Positions 33,959-42,721 are shown, counted from the stretch's first letter. The stretch is DNA of 45,195 bases from Phycisphaerae bacterium (GCA_018433925.1 JAHDQI010000069.1:1-45195), one strand, 5' to 3'. Program-made: numbers and translations. Notes: generated from the letters alone by a model not told the origin.

Positions 33959-36687
33959 TCTCGAAGAGTGAGATTAAAATCAAAAAATGGGAAGAACGTA
34001 TGTTCGATCAACGGGTTCAAAACAAATTGGCTCTTTTTCTATTTCTATTGCCGCTTTTCATCTTTGTTGTAAATGCCGAAGACATAACGACTGATCCAAG
34101 AACAGCATCTCAACGGCAACAGAACTTTTCAATGGCCGGATTTTTCCCGATTAAGGGCAGTGGTCGCGAGGTGATGAATTTTAATGTTGGCTGGCGATTT
34201 ATTAAAAAGGATATCAATAATGCTCAGGCTCGAGACTTCGATGACTCCGCCTGGGAGATCGTCAATTGTCCCCACGGACTGGAACTGCTGGGTTCCGAGG
34301 CCAGCGGAAGCGTGAATTATCAAGGCGTCGCGTGGTATCGAAAGCATTTTAAGCCCGGCGAAGAGATGCGGGGAAAACAGGTTCGTCTTTATTTCGAAGC
34401 CGTCATGGGTTCATGTCAAGTCTGGGTCAACGGCACACAGGTGGCCTCTCATTGGGGCGGGTATTTGCCCTTTTCAGCGGATCTGACGGATACGCTTGAT
34501 TTTGGAACAGATAATATCATCGCGGTCAAAACAGAGAACAGCAATGATCGTTCCTATCCGCCGGGAAAATCCCAGGAAACGCTTGATTTTACTTATTGTG
34601 GAGGCATTTACCGGGATGTCTGGCTGGTGACGACTCATTCTATCCATATAACCAATCCGAATGAGGTAGACAAAGTGGCCGGGGGCGGTGTATTTGTTCA
34701 TCTGGAAGACTTCTCAAAAGAAAAGGTCACCCTTGTAATTGATACCGACATTGCGAATCAAAGCACCCGTGAGGAAACCATTGATTTGAACATTGCACTG
34801 ATTGATGCCATGGGAAATGAAGCAGGGATGTCCCGCCGTTCTTTAAAGATTCAGGCAAACGGGGCCGCATCGATGACTCAAAGAATGGTCCTAAACTCGC
34901 CTCATCTTTGGACACCGGACAATCCCTATTTGTATAATCTAATGCTTACGATAACGGAATCTGAAGGCAAAAAGATCGATGGAATGCGACAGCGGATCGG
35001 TATTCGAAAGATCGAGTTTCGTGGCCGGGATGGATTTTATCTGAACGGCCAGCCGTTTGGCGAGATACTGAATGGAGTTAATCGCCACCAGGATTATGCC
35101 TATGTCGGCAATGCGGTTCCCAATTCAGGCCAATGGCGTGACGCCAAAAAAATACGGGATGCGGGACTCCGGATTGTCAGGGCAGCGCACTACCCGATGG
35201 ATCCGGCATTCATGGATGCCTGTGATGAAATGGGGCTTTTTGTGATTGTGGCGGCTCCGGGGTGGCAATTCTGGAATAAGGACCCGATTTTTGAGCAGCG
35301 CATGAATAATGATATACGGCAGATGATCCGTCGGGACCGCAATCATCCCTGCGTGCTCATCTGGGAATCCGTATTAAATGAAACGTCGTATCCGCAACGC
35401 GTTCGCCAAGAGGCGCATCGAATTGTACACGAGGAGTATCCTTATCAGGGAGCGTTTTCCGCTTCTGATGCCTCTTCCTATGCGAAGGGATATGAAGACT
35501 TTGATATCTATTACTATTGGGGTGGACAGCTTGAGGGAGAGCACAGTTCGTTTATTCGCGAATACGGAGAGCATGTAGATGATTATCGAGCGCAAAATGC
35601 CGACAGTCGCGTTTCTTTACGATGGGGCGAAAGACCTCAATTGCTCCAGGCGCTGCATTTGGCCGATGTGATGAATGCCCACATCTACGGACAGCATAAG
35701 GGATTAGCCGGCGGGACGTTATGGGCCGGCTTTGATCATCAGCGGGGATATCATCCCGATCCGTTTTATGGCGGTCTGCTGGATGTTTTTCGGCGCCCCA
35801 AGACATCCTATTATCTCTATAGGAGCCAGCGTGATGCCGTTATCCGGCTCACGCATGCGGATTCCGGCCCAATGGTGTATATTGCGCATGAATTGACGCC
35901 GTTTTCGGACCCTGATGTGATCGTGTTTACCAATTGTGACCAGATTCGCCTGACAATACCCGGCCGGGAGGTCTATACACAGCCCGTCCGGCGACAGGGT
36001 CAATCGCTTCCAAATCCGCCGGTTGTGTTTGAGGATGTTTACAGCTTCGATGACTGGGTATCGCTAACGCGGAAAACAGAGGATAAATCTACCCTGAGCA
36101 TTCTGGCTGAAGGGCTGATTGAGGGTAAGGTTGCCGCCGTCCATAAACGAACAGTAGCGCGTAATGTAACGAATATTAAACTGTCGGTTGATGATGAAGG
36201 AATGGCGCTGATCGCAGATGGATCTGATTTTGTGCCGGTCATTGCTTCCGTAACCGATCAGCAGGGAAACGTCAAACGATTAAACAATATGACAATACAC
36301 TTTGAGGCAGAAGGACAGGGGCACATTATCGGCAATCGCCAGAACGGCGCCAATCCAAGAATTGTCGAATGGGGCACTGCGCCGGTTCTGATTCAGTCCA
36401 CCACGACGCCCGGAACCATCCGGGTCAGGGCAGTGCCGATCTGCAAGGGACTGATGACTCCGGTCGGAGATGTAATTGAGATTGAAAGTATCCCTGCTCC
36501 TGCAACATTGGTTTATTCGGAACAGCCAAACCTTACTACGGAAACCCCGTCTCCGAAACAGGCAGAGGACAGCGAACCTATTCAATCGCTTCGGCGGGAA
36601 CTGGAGAAAATCCGACAGGAGTTGAATCTTCTGAAACTTGAAAAAGTCAGTAAAGATCAGGAGGATTCTCCCGCAGCCGCTTTTTAA
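33955..36687 (+). CDS. GH2 glycosidase with C-terminal coiled coil
   Basis: A 910-residue exported GH2 protein. The start at 33955 is ATGA-coupled to the preceding GH2 gene. An internal ATG at 34000 with GGGAAG upstream would give a tighter signal peptide, so that start is also possible. Order: signal, jelly roll (about 65-225), Ig-like domain, TIM barrel (about 360-640), two Ig-like/DUF4982-type domains, and a charged C-terminal tail (about 870-905, LRRELEKIRQELNLLKLEK) predicted to be a coiled coil. Catalytic acids are Glu476 (SVLNETSY) and Glu536 (FIREYGEH). The family resembles beta-galactosidase/beta-glucuronidase-like GH2 proteins of gut and marine glycan degraders. It is the last gene of the rightward operon and its stop lies 10 bp from the stop of the convergent symporter. 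Confidence 0.88.
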   Translation: MISKSEIKIKKWEERMFDQRVQNKLALFLFLLPLFIFVVNAEDITTDPRTASQRQQNFSMAGFFPIKGSGREVMNFNVGWRFIKKDINNAQARDFDDSAWEIVNCPHGLELLGSEASGSVNYQGVAWYRKHFKPGEEMRGKQVRLYFEAVMGSCQVWVNGTQVASHWGGYLPFSADLTDTLDFGTDNIIAVKTENSNDRSYPPGKSQETLDFTYCGGIYRDVWLVTTHSIHITNPNEVDKVAGGGVFVHLEDFSKEKVTLVIDTDIANQSTREETIDLNIALIDAMGNEAGMSRRSLKIQANGAASMTQRMVLNSPHLWTPDNPYLYNLMLTITESEGKKIDGMRQRIGIRKIEFRGRDGFYLNGQPFGEILNGVNRHQDYAYVGNAVPNSGQWRDAKKIRDAGLRIVRAAHYPMDPAFMDACDEMGLFVIVAAPGWQFWNKDPIFEQRMNNDIRQMIRRDRNHPCVLIWESVLNETSYPQRVRQEAHRIVHEEYPYQGAFSASDASSYAKGYEDFDIYYYWGGQLEGEHSSFIREYGEHVDDYRAQNADSRVSLRWGERPQLLQALHLADVMNAHIYGQHKGLAGGTLWAGFDHQRGYHPDPFYGGLLDVFRRPKTSYYLYRSQRDAVIRLTHADSGPMVYIAHELTPFSDPDVIVFTNCDQIRLTIPGREVYTQPVRRQGQSLPNPPVVFEDVYSFDDWVSLTRKTEDKSTLSILAEGLIEGKVAAVHKRTVARNVTNIKLSVDDEGMALIADGSDFVPVIASVTDQQGNVKRLNNMTIHFEAEGQGHIIGNRQNGANPRIVEWGTAPVLIQSTTTPGTIRVRAVPICKGLMTPVGDVIEIESIPAPATLVYSEQPNLTTETPSPKQAEDSEPIQSLRRELEKIRQELNLLKLEKVSKDQEDSPAAAF

Positions 36688-36697
36688 CCGAGCCGTG

Positions 36698-38242
36698 TCA
36701 GGACCCTTTCATACATTCTGAATGCTTTTGTCTTTCAAGCCAGCCATAAAAGGTCATATGACGGATGTTTTTGTCCGGTTTGAAAAAGAAGCTGGCCGTA
36801 TAGCCGACCCCAAAGAGAACCAGATGACTGTATACCCCCAGCATGTATTTGTGGTGGGTAAAATTATAGGGTCCCAGATCGATAAATCTTTCCGACGTCA
36901 GCAGCGCATACCCTGTAAATAAAACACAGGCTGCCATGCCTGCGTAAAGACCTTTGGTATTGGCCCGTATCGTAAAAAATGCCAGCATAAATAGGCCCGC
37001 AATGCCTCCTGAAAAGATCGCGTATAAAGTAAATACGGTTTTCAGAACAGTGGCCCCTTCGCTCCGGACATACCAGAAAGCCACGCACATTGCTAAAAGG
37101 CCGCAAAGGACAACGACGATTCGTCCTACGTTCAAACACTGTGGATCACTGCTGCCCGGCCTGAAACGAAGGTAATAATCCGATACACCCACGGCAGCAA
37201 GGCAATTCAGATCCGAATCAAGGCTGGACATCGCGGCGGCAATCAGCGCCGCAAGAATAAGTCCTGTAATCCCTGCCGGAAGTTCAGTCATAATAAAGTA
37301 CGGAAACACAGCATCCGCTTTGATACCCTCCGGCAATGAATGCCCCGCCCCCTGGTAATAAGACCACAGGCAGGTTCCAATAAACATAAACAACGTCCAG
37401 ACCGGCACACACAGAAGAGTTCCCATGAAAGCGGCTTTTATAGCGGCCCGATCAGATTTGGCGGCCAGAAATCGCTGCACAATGGTCTGATCCGTACCGT
37501 ATTTTTGAATCGCATAGAATATTCCATTCAGCGCCATCACGATAAAAGTCAACCGTGTAAAAGAAATATCATAGGGTCCGGTAGATATTTTATTGTTTTC
37601 CCACGCTCTCTGTAGAATGGCCGCTGGCCCTCCTTCAGGCCTGAACAACAACACACACAAACACATCAGCCCCCCCGTAATCAGCATAAATCCCTGAATA
37701 ACATCGGACCACACAACGGCTTCAATACCGCCAAGCAGTGTATAGATAATGGTAAACAGGCCCAGCACCAGGATCACCATATACGTGTTATAACCGGTCA
37801 TTTTACTTAACGCCAATGCCAGAAGATAAAAAACCGTTCCCATTTTCGAAAAATGGGCCAACGCAAACGCTAAAGAACTATATAAACGCGCAAAGTATCC
37901 AAATCGTTTTTCAAAATATTCATAAGCACTCAACCCGATGATCCTGCGATAACACGGCACGATAAACCAAATGATCCCCAGCAGTGCGATTGGAACCATG
38001 ATTCCCTGCACCAAACGGATCCAGTTGGAAGCATACCCTTCTCCCGGATACGCCAAGAATGTCACGCTGCTTATCAGCGTTGCCAGCAGACTCATCCCCA
38101 GCGCCCAGGCCGGAATATTTCTGCCGCCCGCGAAATACTCATCCGTCGAATTCTGTTTCCGTGAAAAGTATCCCCCAATAGCAATGATCACAGCCAGGTA
38201 AACCAAAACCACACAGTAATCCAAAATGTGTAAACCGGGCAT
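36698..38242 (-). CDS. SSS-family sodium:solute symporter (acid-sugar operon)
   Basis: A 514-residue membrane protein of the SSS family: STDEYFAGGRNIPAWALGMS and ISSVTFLAYPGEGYA near the N-terminus, GGIEAVVWSDVIQGF in the middle, and AAAMSSLDSDLNCLAAVG at the sodium-site region. About 13 helices are apparent. AGAAAGGAAAT precedes the ATG. It is the last gene of a five-gene operon, 33 bp after the DUF1537 kinase, so its likely cargo is the acid sugar consumed by that pathway. SSS members include sialic acid (2-keto-3-deoxy acid) transporters, which fits the idea that a related keto-deoxy acid is imported, but the cargo is an inference. Confidence 0.93.
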   Translation of the reverse strand: MPGLHILDYCVVLVYLAVIIAIGGYFSRKQNSTDEYFAGGRNIPAWALGMSLLATLISSVTFLAYPGEGYASNWIRLVQGIMVPIALLGIIWFIVPCYRRIIGLSAYEYFEKRFGYFARLYSSLAFALAHFSKMGTVFYLLALALSKMTGYNTYMVILVLGLFTIIYTLLGGIEAVVWSDVIQGFMLITGGLMCLCVLLFRPEGGPAAILQRAWENNKISTGPYDISFTRLTFIVMALNGIFYAIQKYGTDQTIVQRFLAAKSDRAAIKAAFMGTLLCVPVWTLFMFIGTCLWSYYQGAGHSLPEGIKADAVFPYFIMTELPAGITGLILAALIAAAMSSLDSDLNCLAAVGVSDYYLRFRPGSSDPQCLNVGRIVVVLCGLLAMCVAFWYVRSEGATVLKTVFTLYAIFSGGIAGLFMLAFFTIRANTKGLYAGMAACVLFTGYALLTSERFIDLGPYNFTHHKYMLGVYSHLVLFGVGYTASFFFKPDKNIRHMTFYGWLERQKHSECMKGS

Positions 38243-38275
38243 GGTTATTTCCTTTCTGTAAAGTGACTCGATTGT

Positions 38276-39451
38276 TTACTTTTCATCTCTTTTTTCCCAT
38301 ATGATTTTCGGCCAGGGATAACTGCCCGGCTTTATCGTCAGATGAATAGGATCGCTTTCCAAAACCTTCATCCGAACAACTCCGGGGCCCAGCAGATCAC
38401 AAGGTTCAAAACGAGTCCACCCAAAGCAGGCGGCGATCTCAGAAGCGGTCGCTCCTCCCTCCGCAAATAATTCGTTCAATGGCATCCTCTGAAGTACGGT
38501 CAATACGATGTGCGCTAACCTTCGGCGAAGTGTTTCGGCAAACTCCGCCTTTCCGGCAACCTCACGATCAATCGCAATGAATACATGATCCCAATGTTTA
38601 AAACTTCCGATGATCTCATCGGTCCATTTCTGAAAGGAAGCATCCTCGGGACAGTTCGATCTAAAAAGTCCCTCCGGCATTCTGCAAACTCTCCCCCCAA
38701 GACGCTCTGCTTTTCGTAAGGCCTGGCGGCTGGTATTCGAACTGCTGCCGCAGATCAATAATGCTTTTTGATCTAAGCGATATGGGCTTTCTTCCACATT
38801 CTTTTTCCTCACAAATCCTTTGCCCTCGAGAATCGCCTCAAAAAAGTCTCCCGCTCCGGCCATCATGGTTTGTTCATCCGTTCGTTCTGACCACCGGATA
38901 AGATCTTCTTTCGTTTCGGCCTGGCCGATCACAATTCCTTCGCATGGAAACGGCTGATCGCTTTTTAGATAATGGATTTGACGGGCTCCGGACAAAGCCG
39001 GCATATCAAGAACACGGGAGGTTCTTGCGGGATATTCCGGATCCTTGGCAAAATCCGTATTACTCAGCAGCTTTCCGTTTATCAGGTAATTGCCGTCATA
39101 TACCACCCGTCCTTTAGAGGGATTTGCCGGAACAAGCAAAACTCTCGCAGTCCTCATGACATCCCTCAGCGCTTCCAATTCGCCGGCAACGGGTCCGCGA
39201 AGAACCGAGTCGGTCTTTTTGTAAATCCATTCAATCGGCAGCCGCGATGCAGTCAGGCGACAAGCAACATCCCGTATCACCCGCCCGGCCGCTTCCGGCG
39301 AAAAAGATCGGGTATCTGTATCAATAACCAGCAACTCCGCATCGCTTTCAGCACAAAACCCCCTCTGTAGCTCCACGCTTAAGCCATAGGCAAGACCAAG
39401 GCCCCCAATCTCCCCGGCCCCAGTCAGGTCATCCGCAATCACAACAATCAT
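38276..39451 (-). CDS. DUF1537 four-carbon acid sugar kinase family protein
   Basis: A 391-residue cytoplasmic kinase. Family motifs are clear: IADDLTGAGEIG at the N-terminus, IYKKTDSVLRGPVAGEL (substrate-side Lys-Thr-Asp-Ser), GNYLINGKLLSNTDFAKDP, LLICGSSSNTSRQAL, and EGGATASEIAACFGW in the nucleotide-binding C-terminal domain. Characterised members phosphorylate D-threonate, L-threonate, D-erythronate or 3-oxo-isoapionate with ATP. It is slightly shorter than the usual 420 residues or so. It lies 23 bp after a PdxA-family dehydrogenase, the partnership of the D-threonate pathway (DtnK with PdxA2), which makes D-threonate or a close C4 acid the best substrate guess. The Shine-Dalgarno is weak, hinting at coupling to upstream translation. 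Confidence 0.92.
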   Translation of the reverse strand: MIVVIADDLTGAGEIGGLGLAYGLSVELQRGFCAESDAELLVIDTDTRSFSPEAAGRVIRDVACRLTASRLPIEWIYKKTDSVLRGPVAGELEALRDVMRTARVLLVPANPSKGRVVYDGNYLINGKLLSNTDFAKDPEYPARTSRVLDMPALSGARQIHYLKSDQPFPCEGIVIGQAETKEDLIRWSERTDEQTMMAGAGDFFEAILEGKGFVRKKNVEESPYRLDQKALLICGSSSNTSRQALRKAERLGGRVCRMPEGLFRSNCPEDASFQKWTDEIIGSFKHWDHVFIAIDREVAGKAEFAETLRRRLAHIVLTVLQRMPLNELFAEGGATASEIAACFGWTRFEPCDLLGPGVVRMKVLESDPIHLTIKPGSYPWPKIIWEKRDEK

Positions 39452-39474
39452 AAAATGTCCAAAATAAAACCGGA

Positions 39475-40500
39475 TTAGGATACAAGTTGAACGGCATACT
39501 CAATCGCATGGATCAGACTTTCCTCATTGGCTGTTCCCTTGCCCGCCTGATCGAAAGCAGTGCCGTGATCCACTGATGTTCGAATGATCGGAAGGCCCAG
39601 CGTAATATTCACCCCCTTAACCGATTCCCATTTCCGGGTCTGATTATTAAAAACAAATCCTGTCACTTTCACGGGAATGTGTCCCTGATCATGGTACATC
39701 GCCACAGCAATATGATACTGCCCTCCTTTTACCTTCGAAAACAAAGTGTCCGCCGGCACAGGCCCCTCTGCTTGAATTCCAAGAGATACGGCGCTTTTTA
39801 CAGCCGGTATGATTTCTCTTTCTTCCTCATCTCCAAACAGCCCCCCTTCCCCAGAATGCGGATTTAAACCCGCCACACCAATGACCGGTTTTGCGATACC
39901 AAGTCGCCTGCATGCATCATCCGCCAATTGAATAACTTCCAGAACCCTTTCTTTCGTGACAAGCTCGCACGCGCGTTTTAGCGAAACATGCGTAGAAACA
40001 TGCACCACCCTCATGTCCCCTTCCACGAGAAGCATGGCATATTGTTTTGTCTTTGTATAATCAGCAAAGATTTCTGTGTGGCCTGCATACGAGTACCCCG
40101 CCTGGTTTAAGGATTCCTTGTTAATCGGCCCCGTCACCGACGCATCGATTTGACCGTCCATCGCAAGCGCAATTACTTTTTCAATGGCCTCAAAAGCCGC
40201 CTTCCCCGCCATCGACGAAACCTTCCCATACTCGAAAGCTTCGATGTTGACATTGTTTAAATCCAGAACCTCCGCCACTCCGTATTGAAATAGTGATTCA
40301 CTGGGCCGGGTAACAGCTCTTATCTCAAAACTGGCTCCCACAAGACCTGCCGCCCGTGTCATGACTCCGGCATCGCCGACAATAATCGGCCTGGCGATTT
40401 CATACACTTTTTTATTGGCCAGTGCTTTGGCGGCTATTTCCGGGCCGACACCGGCAGGATCGCCCATCGTAATTCCAAGGATCGGTCGTCTTTCAGGCAT
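39475..40500 (-). CDS. pdxA2: PdxA2-like 4-phospho-acid-sugar dehydrogenase
   Basis: A 341-residue NAD-dependent oxidative decarboxylase of the PdxA family. Motifs: GITMGDPAGVGPEIA at the N-terminus, GHTEIFADYT (His141), and metal ligands His171 (STHVSL), His215 (LNPHSGEGG) and His270 (AMYHDQGH). A GTANEES motif follows near the C-terminus. PdxA proper makes pyridoxal precursors from 4-phosphohydroxythreonine; PdxA2 enzymes beside DUF1537 kinases oxidise D-threonate or D-erythronate 4-phosphate to DHAP and CO2. The kinase neighbour, and the absence of pdxJ or other vitamin B6 genes, support the catabolic role. It sits 36 bp after the aldolase gene and 23 bp before the kinase. Discriminating PdxA from PdxA2 by sequence alone is uncertain. 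Confidence 0.9.
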   Translation of the reverse strand: MPERRPILGITMGDPAGVGPEIAAKALANKKVYEIARPIIVGDAGVMTRAAGLVGASFEIRAVTRPSESLFQYGVAEVLDLNNVNIEAFEYGKVSSMAGKAAFEAIEKVIALAMDGQIDASVTGPINKESLNQAGYSYAGHTEIFADYTKTKQYAMLLVEGDMRVVHVSTHVSLKRACELVTKERVLEVIQLADDACRRLGIAKPVIGVAGLNPHSGEGGLFGDEEEREIIPAVKSAVSLGIQAEGPVPADTLFSKVKGGQYHIAVAMYHDQGHIPVKVTGFVFNNQTRKWESVKGVNITLGLPIIRTSVDHGTAFDQAGKGTANEESLIHAIEYAVQLVS

Positions 40501-40536
40501 CCTTCATATTCCTTTAGAATAGTCTTGAAAACGGCT

Positions 40537-41442
40537 TCAAGAGTAGATTCCCGTTTCCATTTGTTTTTTGAGATCAGCAATATCTTCTTCTTGAAGTGTT
40601 TCAAGAGGAGCCAAAACCGTTGCCCCGCAAAATCCAAGAAGATGCATTGCCGCTTTTAAGGCCGCTAATGACTGGCCCAATGACCTGTTTTTTTGATAGG
40701 ATTGTGAAATACGGTCGGTTTGGTGCTGAAGTTTTTCTGCTGCAGACAGATGGCCGTCCAGGGCCGTTTCAAAAAGAGCTTTATAAAGTTGCGGCTGCAG
40801 ATTCGCGGCACTCGGGACAATCCCCGCTGCTCCCAGCGAAACGGCCCTGGCCGAAAGAGCTGCACAGCCGACAACATAAGCAAAATTGCTTCGCCCGGAA
40901 AATCGCCCGATCGCGGCCTCCAGTCGTCCGGGGGTATTCTCGGAATCCTTCATACCCACAATTCGCTCATGAAGACTCAATTTGGCTGCTGTATCAATCG
41001 AAATAGAAAGCCCCGTCGTCGCGGGAATATTATAGATCATCAAGGGCCCGGGTACACAGTCGGCTAAGGTCATGAAATACCTGACGATCTCATCCTGACC
41101 AAGCGGATAATAATAAGGGGCGTGAGCGACTAAAACATCAGCCCCAAGATCCATATAGCGCTTTGCCGCCTGAATAGACTCATCCATGCAGTTCCCGGAT
41201 ATGCCTGCATAAACAAGGGCCCTGTGTTTCGTGTCTTCGACAGTACTCTCAACCAGCTTCGCTTTCTCCATGAAAGAGATTGAAGCCGCTTCTCCAGTCG
41301 TCCCAAGGACAAAAATACCGTCCATGCCGCCGGCAATGAGATGGTCGACAATTCGATGAACCCCTTCCGGATCAATCTGTCCTGCTGCCGTAAAAGGGGT
41401 TACCATGGGTACAATTACACCTTGACATCTTCCGTTAGCCAT
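40537..41442 (-). CDS. DHDPS/N-acetylneuraminate lyase family aldolase
   Basis: About 301 residues of a class I pyruvate aldolase. Schiff-base Lys165 is in VGMKDSENT, Tyr137 in MIYNIPATTG, and the pyruvate-binding motif is GTTGEA (47-52). The Arg that true dihydrodipicolinate synthases use to bind aspartate semialdehyde (E. coli Arg138) is Thr142 here. It is therefore unlikely to be DapA and more likely cleaves a 2-keto-3-deoxy sugar acid to pyruvate and an aldehyde. I choose the ATG at 41442 (MANGRCQG), which overlaps the dehydrogenase stop by 8 nt. A longer frame to 41493 adds a leader that overlaps the neighbour. Its place between an alcohol dehydrogenase and PdxA2 suggests that its aldehyde product feeds those enzymes. 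Confidence 0.92.
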   Translation of the reverse strand: MANGRCQGVIVPMVTPFTAAGQIDPEGVHRIVDHLIAGGMDGIFVLGTTGEAASISFMEKAKLVESTVEDTKHRALVYAGISGNCMDESIQAAKRYMDLGADVLVAHAPYYYPLGQDEIVRYFMTLADCVPGPLMIYNIPATTGLSISIDTAAKLSLHERIVGMKDSENTPGRLEAAIGRFSGRSNFAYVVGCAALSARAVSLGAAGIVPSAANLQPQLYKALFETALDGHLSAAEKLQHQTDRISQSYQKNRSLGQSLAALKAAMHLLGFCGATVLAPLETLQEEDIADLKKQMETGIYS

Positions 41443-42592
41443 TCTTCCATGCGCTCCTGTAAATTGCCAATGCATCCTTATACGTAATCTCACGAAGATT
41501 ATTTTTCAAAAGTCTTGTAACCGTCATCGCGGATTCGGCCATGGCCTCAAGGTCTTCATAAGGAATGTTCAATTCCGACAGCTTCGAGGGGATCCCGCAC
41601 TGATCTGACAACTCGCGGACAAGAGCCAATCCCCGTTGAGCCGTTTCCCTGTCATCCCTTCCTTTTTCCGCACCCAGAGCTTCCGCAATTCCTGCATATC
41701 TTTCGGGAGCCGCCTGCAAATTAAAATGCATGACATGCTGCAAGAGCACTGCATTCGATACGCCATGAGGAATATGATATTTCCCCCCCAGCGGGTAGGC
41801 CAATGCATGGACGGCCCCGGTATTCACGGGACCCAGGCAAAGCCCGCCATACATACTCCCCAGGGAAAGCTTTTCTCTGGCCTCCGCATCCAAGCCGTTT
41901 TTATAAGCGATTGCCAGATTGGCCGCGATTAGCCGAATCCCTTCCAGCGCGTAATGATCTGTAATCGAATGAGCAAATCGGTTCGCATAGGCCTCGATAC
42001 AATGGACAAGTGCATCCATCCCTGTGGCCGCTGTTACAGACGCAGGAACGGTATGAGTCAACAGCGAATCAATATAGGCCGCATCCGCGACAAGATGCCT
42101 ACTGACGACACCTTTTTTTAATTGATCCAAAGAATCAAAAAGGATCGCATTGGGTGAAACCTCGCTGCCGGTCCCCGCCGTTGTGGGCAAACACGCAAGA
42201 GTGACGCCTCGGCTGTTTAGCTTGTCAATGCCCAAAACATCCATGATTGACTGCTCACTATCGCACAAGGCAGCCATGAGTTTGGCCAGATCAAGAACGC
42301 TTCCTCCGCCGAATCCGATAACGGCATCGGCCCGAACCTTTCGGCAGGTCTCCAGTCCCTCTTCCAGCATCTCTATTGTGGGTTCCCGGTCCCCTGCCTG
42401 CCATACATTCGCAGGAATCCCTTTATTCTTGAATTGCTCAACCAGAGGCATAACAAGCGGAACAATGGGCTCTGATGTCACGATTAACACCCGGCTGCAG
42501 CCAAGGCACGATAAATCTTCTGCGACCTGTTCGCTGCAGCCATTGCCGAAAACCAATTTCTGTGGTTGACGTAAAGTGACACTTCTTTCCAT
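41435..42592 (-). CDS. Iron-containing alcohol dehydrogenase (group III)
   Basis: A roughly 385-residue NAD(P)-dependent Fe-ADH. The N-terminal dinucleotide domain has GFGGGSVLDLAKL (94-106) and TTAGTGSEVSP. Metal ligands match FucO spacing: Asp193, His197 (MDALVHCIEAY), His262 and His276 (HALAYPLGG, HIPHG). Such enzymes interconvert small aldehydes and alcohols. In this operon it would reduce the aldehyde made by the adjacent aldolase (or lactaldehyde from rhamnose). I choose ATG 42592 (MERSVTL), where family homology begins; a longer frame starts with TTG at 42628. The Shine-Dalgarno is weak at either start. It is the first gene of the leftward acid-sugar operon, placed just after the terminator of the LamG gene. 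Confidence 0.92.
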   Translation of the reverse strand: MERSVTLRQPQKLVFGNGCSEQVAEDLSCLGCSRVLIVTSEPIVPLVMPLVEQFKNKGIPANVWQAGDREPTIEMLEEGLETCRKVRADAVIGFGGGSVLDLAKLMAALCDSEQSIMDVLGIDKLNSRGVTLACLPTTAGTGSEVSPNAILFDSLDQLKKGVVSRHLVADAAYIDSLLTHTVPASVTAATGMDALVHCIEAYANRFAHSITDHYALEGIRLIAANLAIAYKNGLDAEAREKLSLGSMYGGLCLGPVNTGAVHALAYPLGGKYHIPHGVSNAVLLQHVMHFNLQAAPERYAGIAEALGAEKGRDDRETAQRGLALVRELSDQCGIPSKLSELNIPYEDLEAMAESAMTVTRLLKNNLREITYKDALAIYRSAWKNG

Positions 42593-42652
42593 TGCACTCA
42601 CTTCGTTTGCCAATCCTTCTTTAGGCAATGCCGGATTTCCCTGCCTTCAAGT

Positions 42653-42688
42653 AAAAAAGATGGAGAGCTCCTCAGACAGGAGCCCTCC
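42653..42688 (-). terminator. Intrinsic terminator of the LamG/dockerin-tail gene
   Basis: Read on the minus strand, an 11-bp stem (arms 42678-42688 and 42662-42672, one G-U wobble) with a 5-nt loop is followed after two bases by T6 (42658-42653 on the minus strand). It lies 34 bp after the stop of the LamG gene and upstream of the dehydrogenase gene, and it separates the surface protein from the acid-sugar operon. Confidence 0.85.
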
Positions 42689-42721
42689 ACGCTGTCAGCC
42701 AATCTCAATCCCATCCTGTGC

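Noticed and set aside
39475-40500. Vitamin B6 biosynthesis role for the PdxA homologue
   Set aside because: No pdxJ or related gene nearby, and the neighbour is a DUF1537 kinase, the signature of the catabolic PdxA2 pairing.
38276-42592. L-rhamnose degradation by aldolase plus lactaldehyde reductase
   Set aside because: Aldolase and Fe-ADH could fit a rhamnonate route, but rhamnose dehydrogenase and rhamnonate dehydratase are missing and the DUF1537/PdxA2 pair would be unexplained. Kept only as an alternative.
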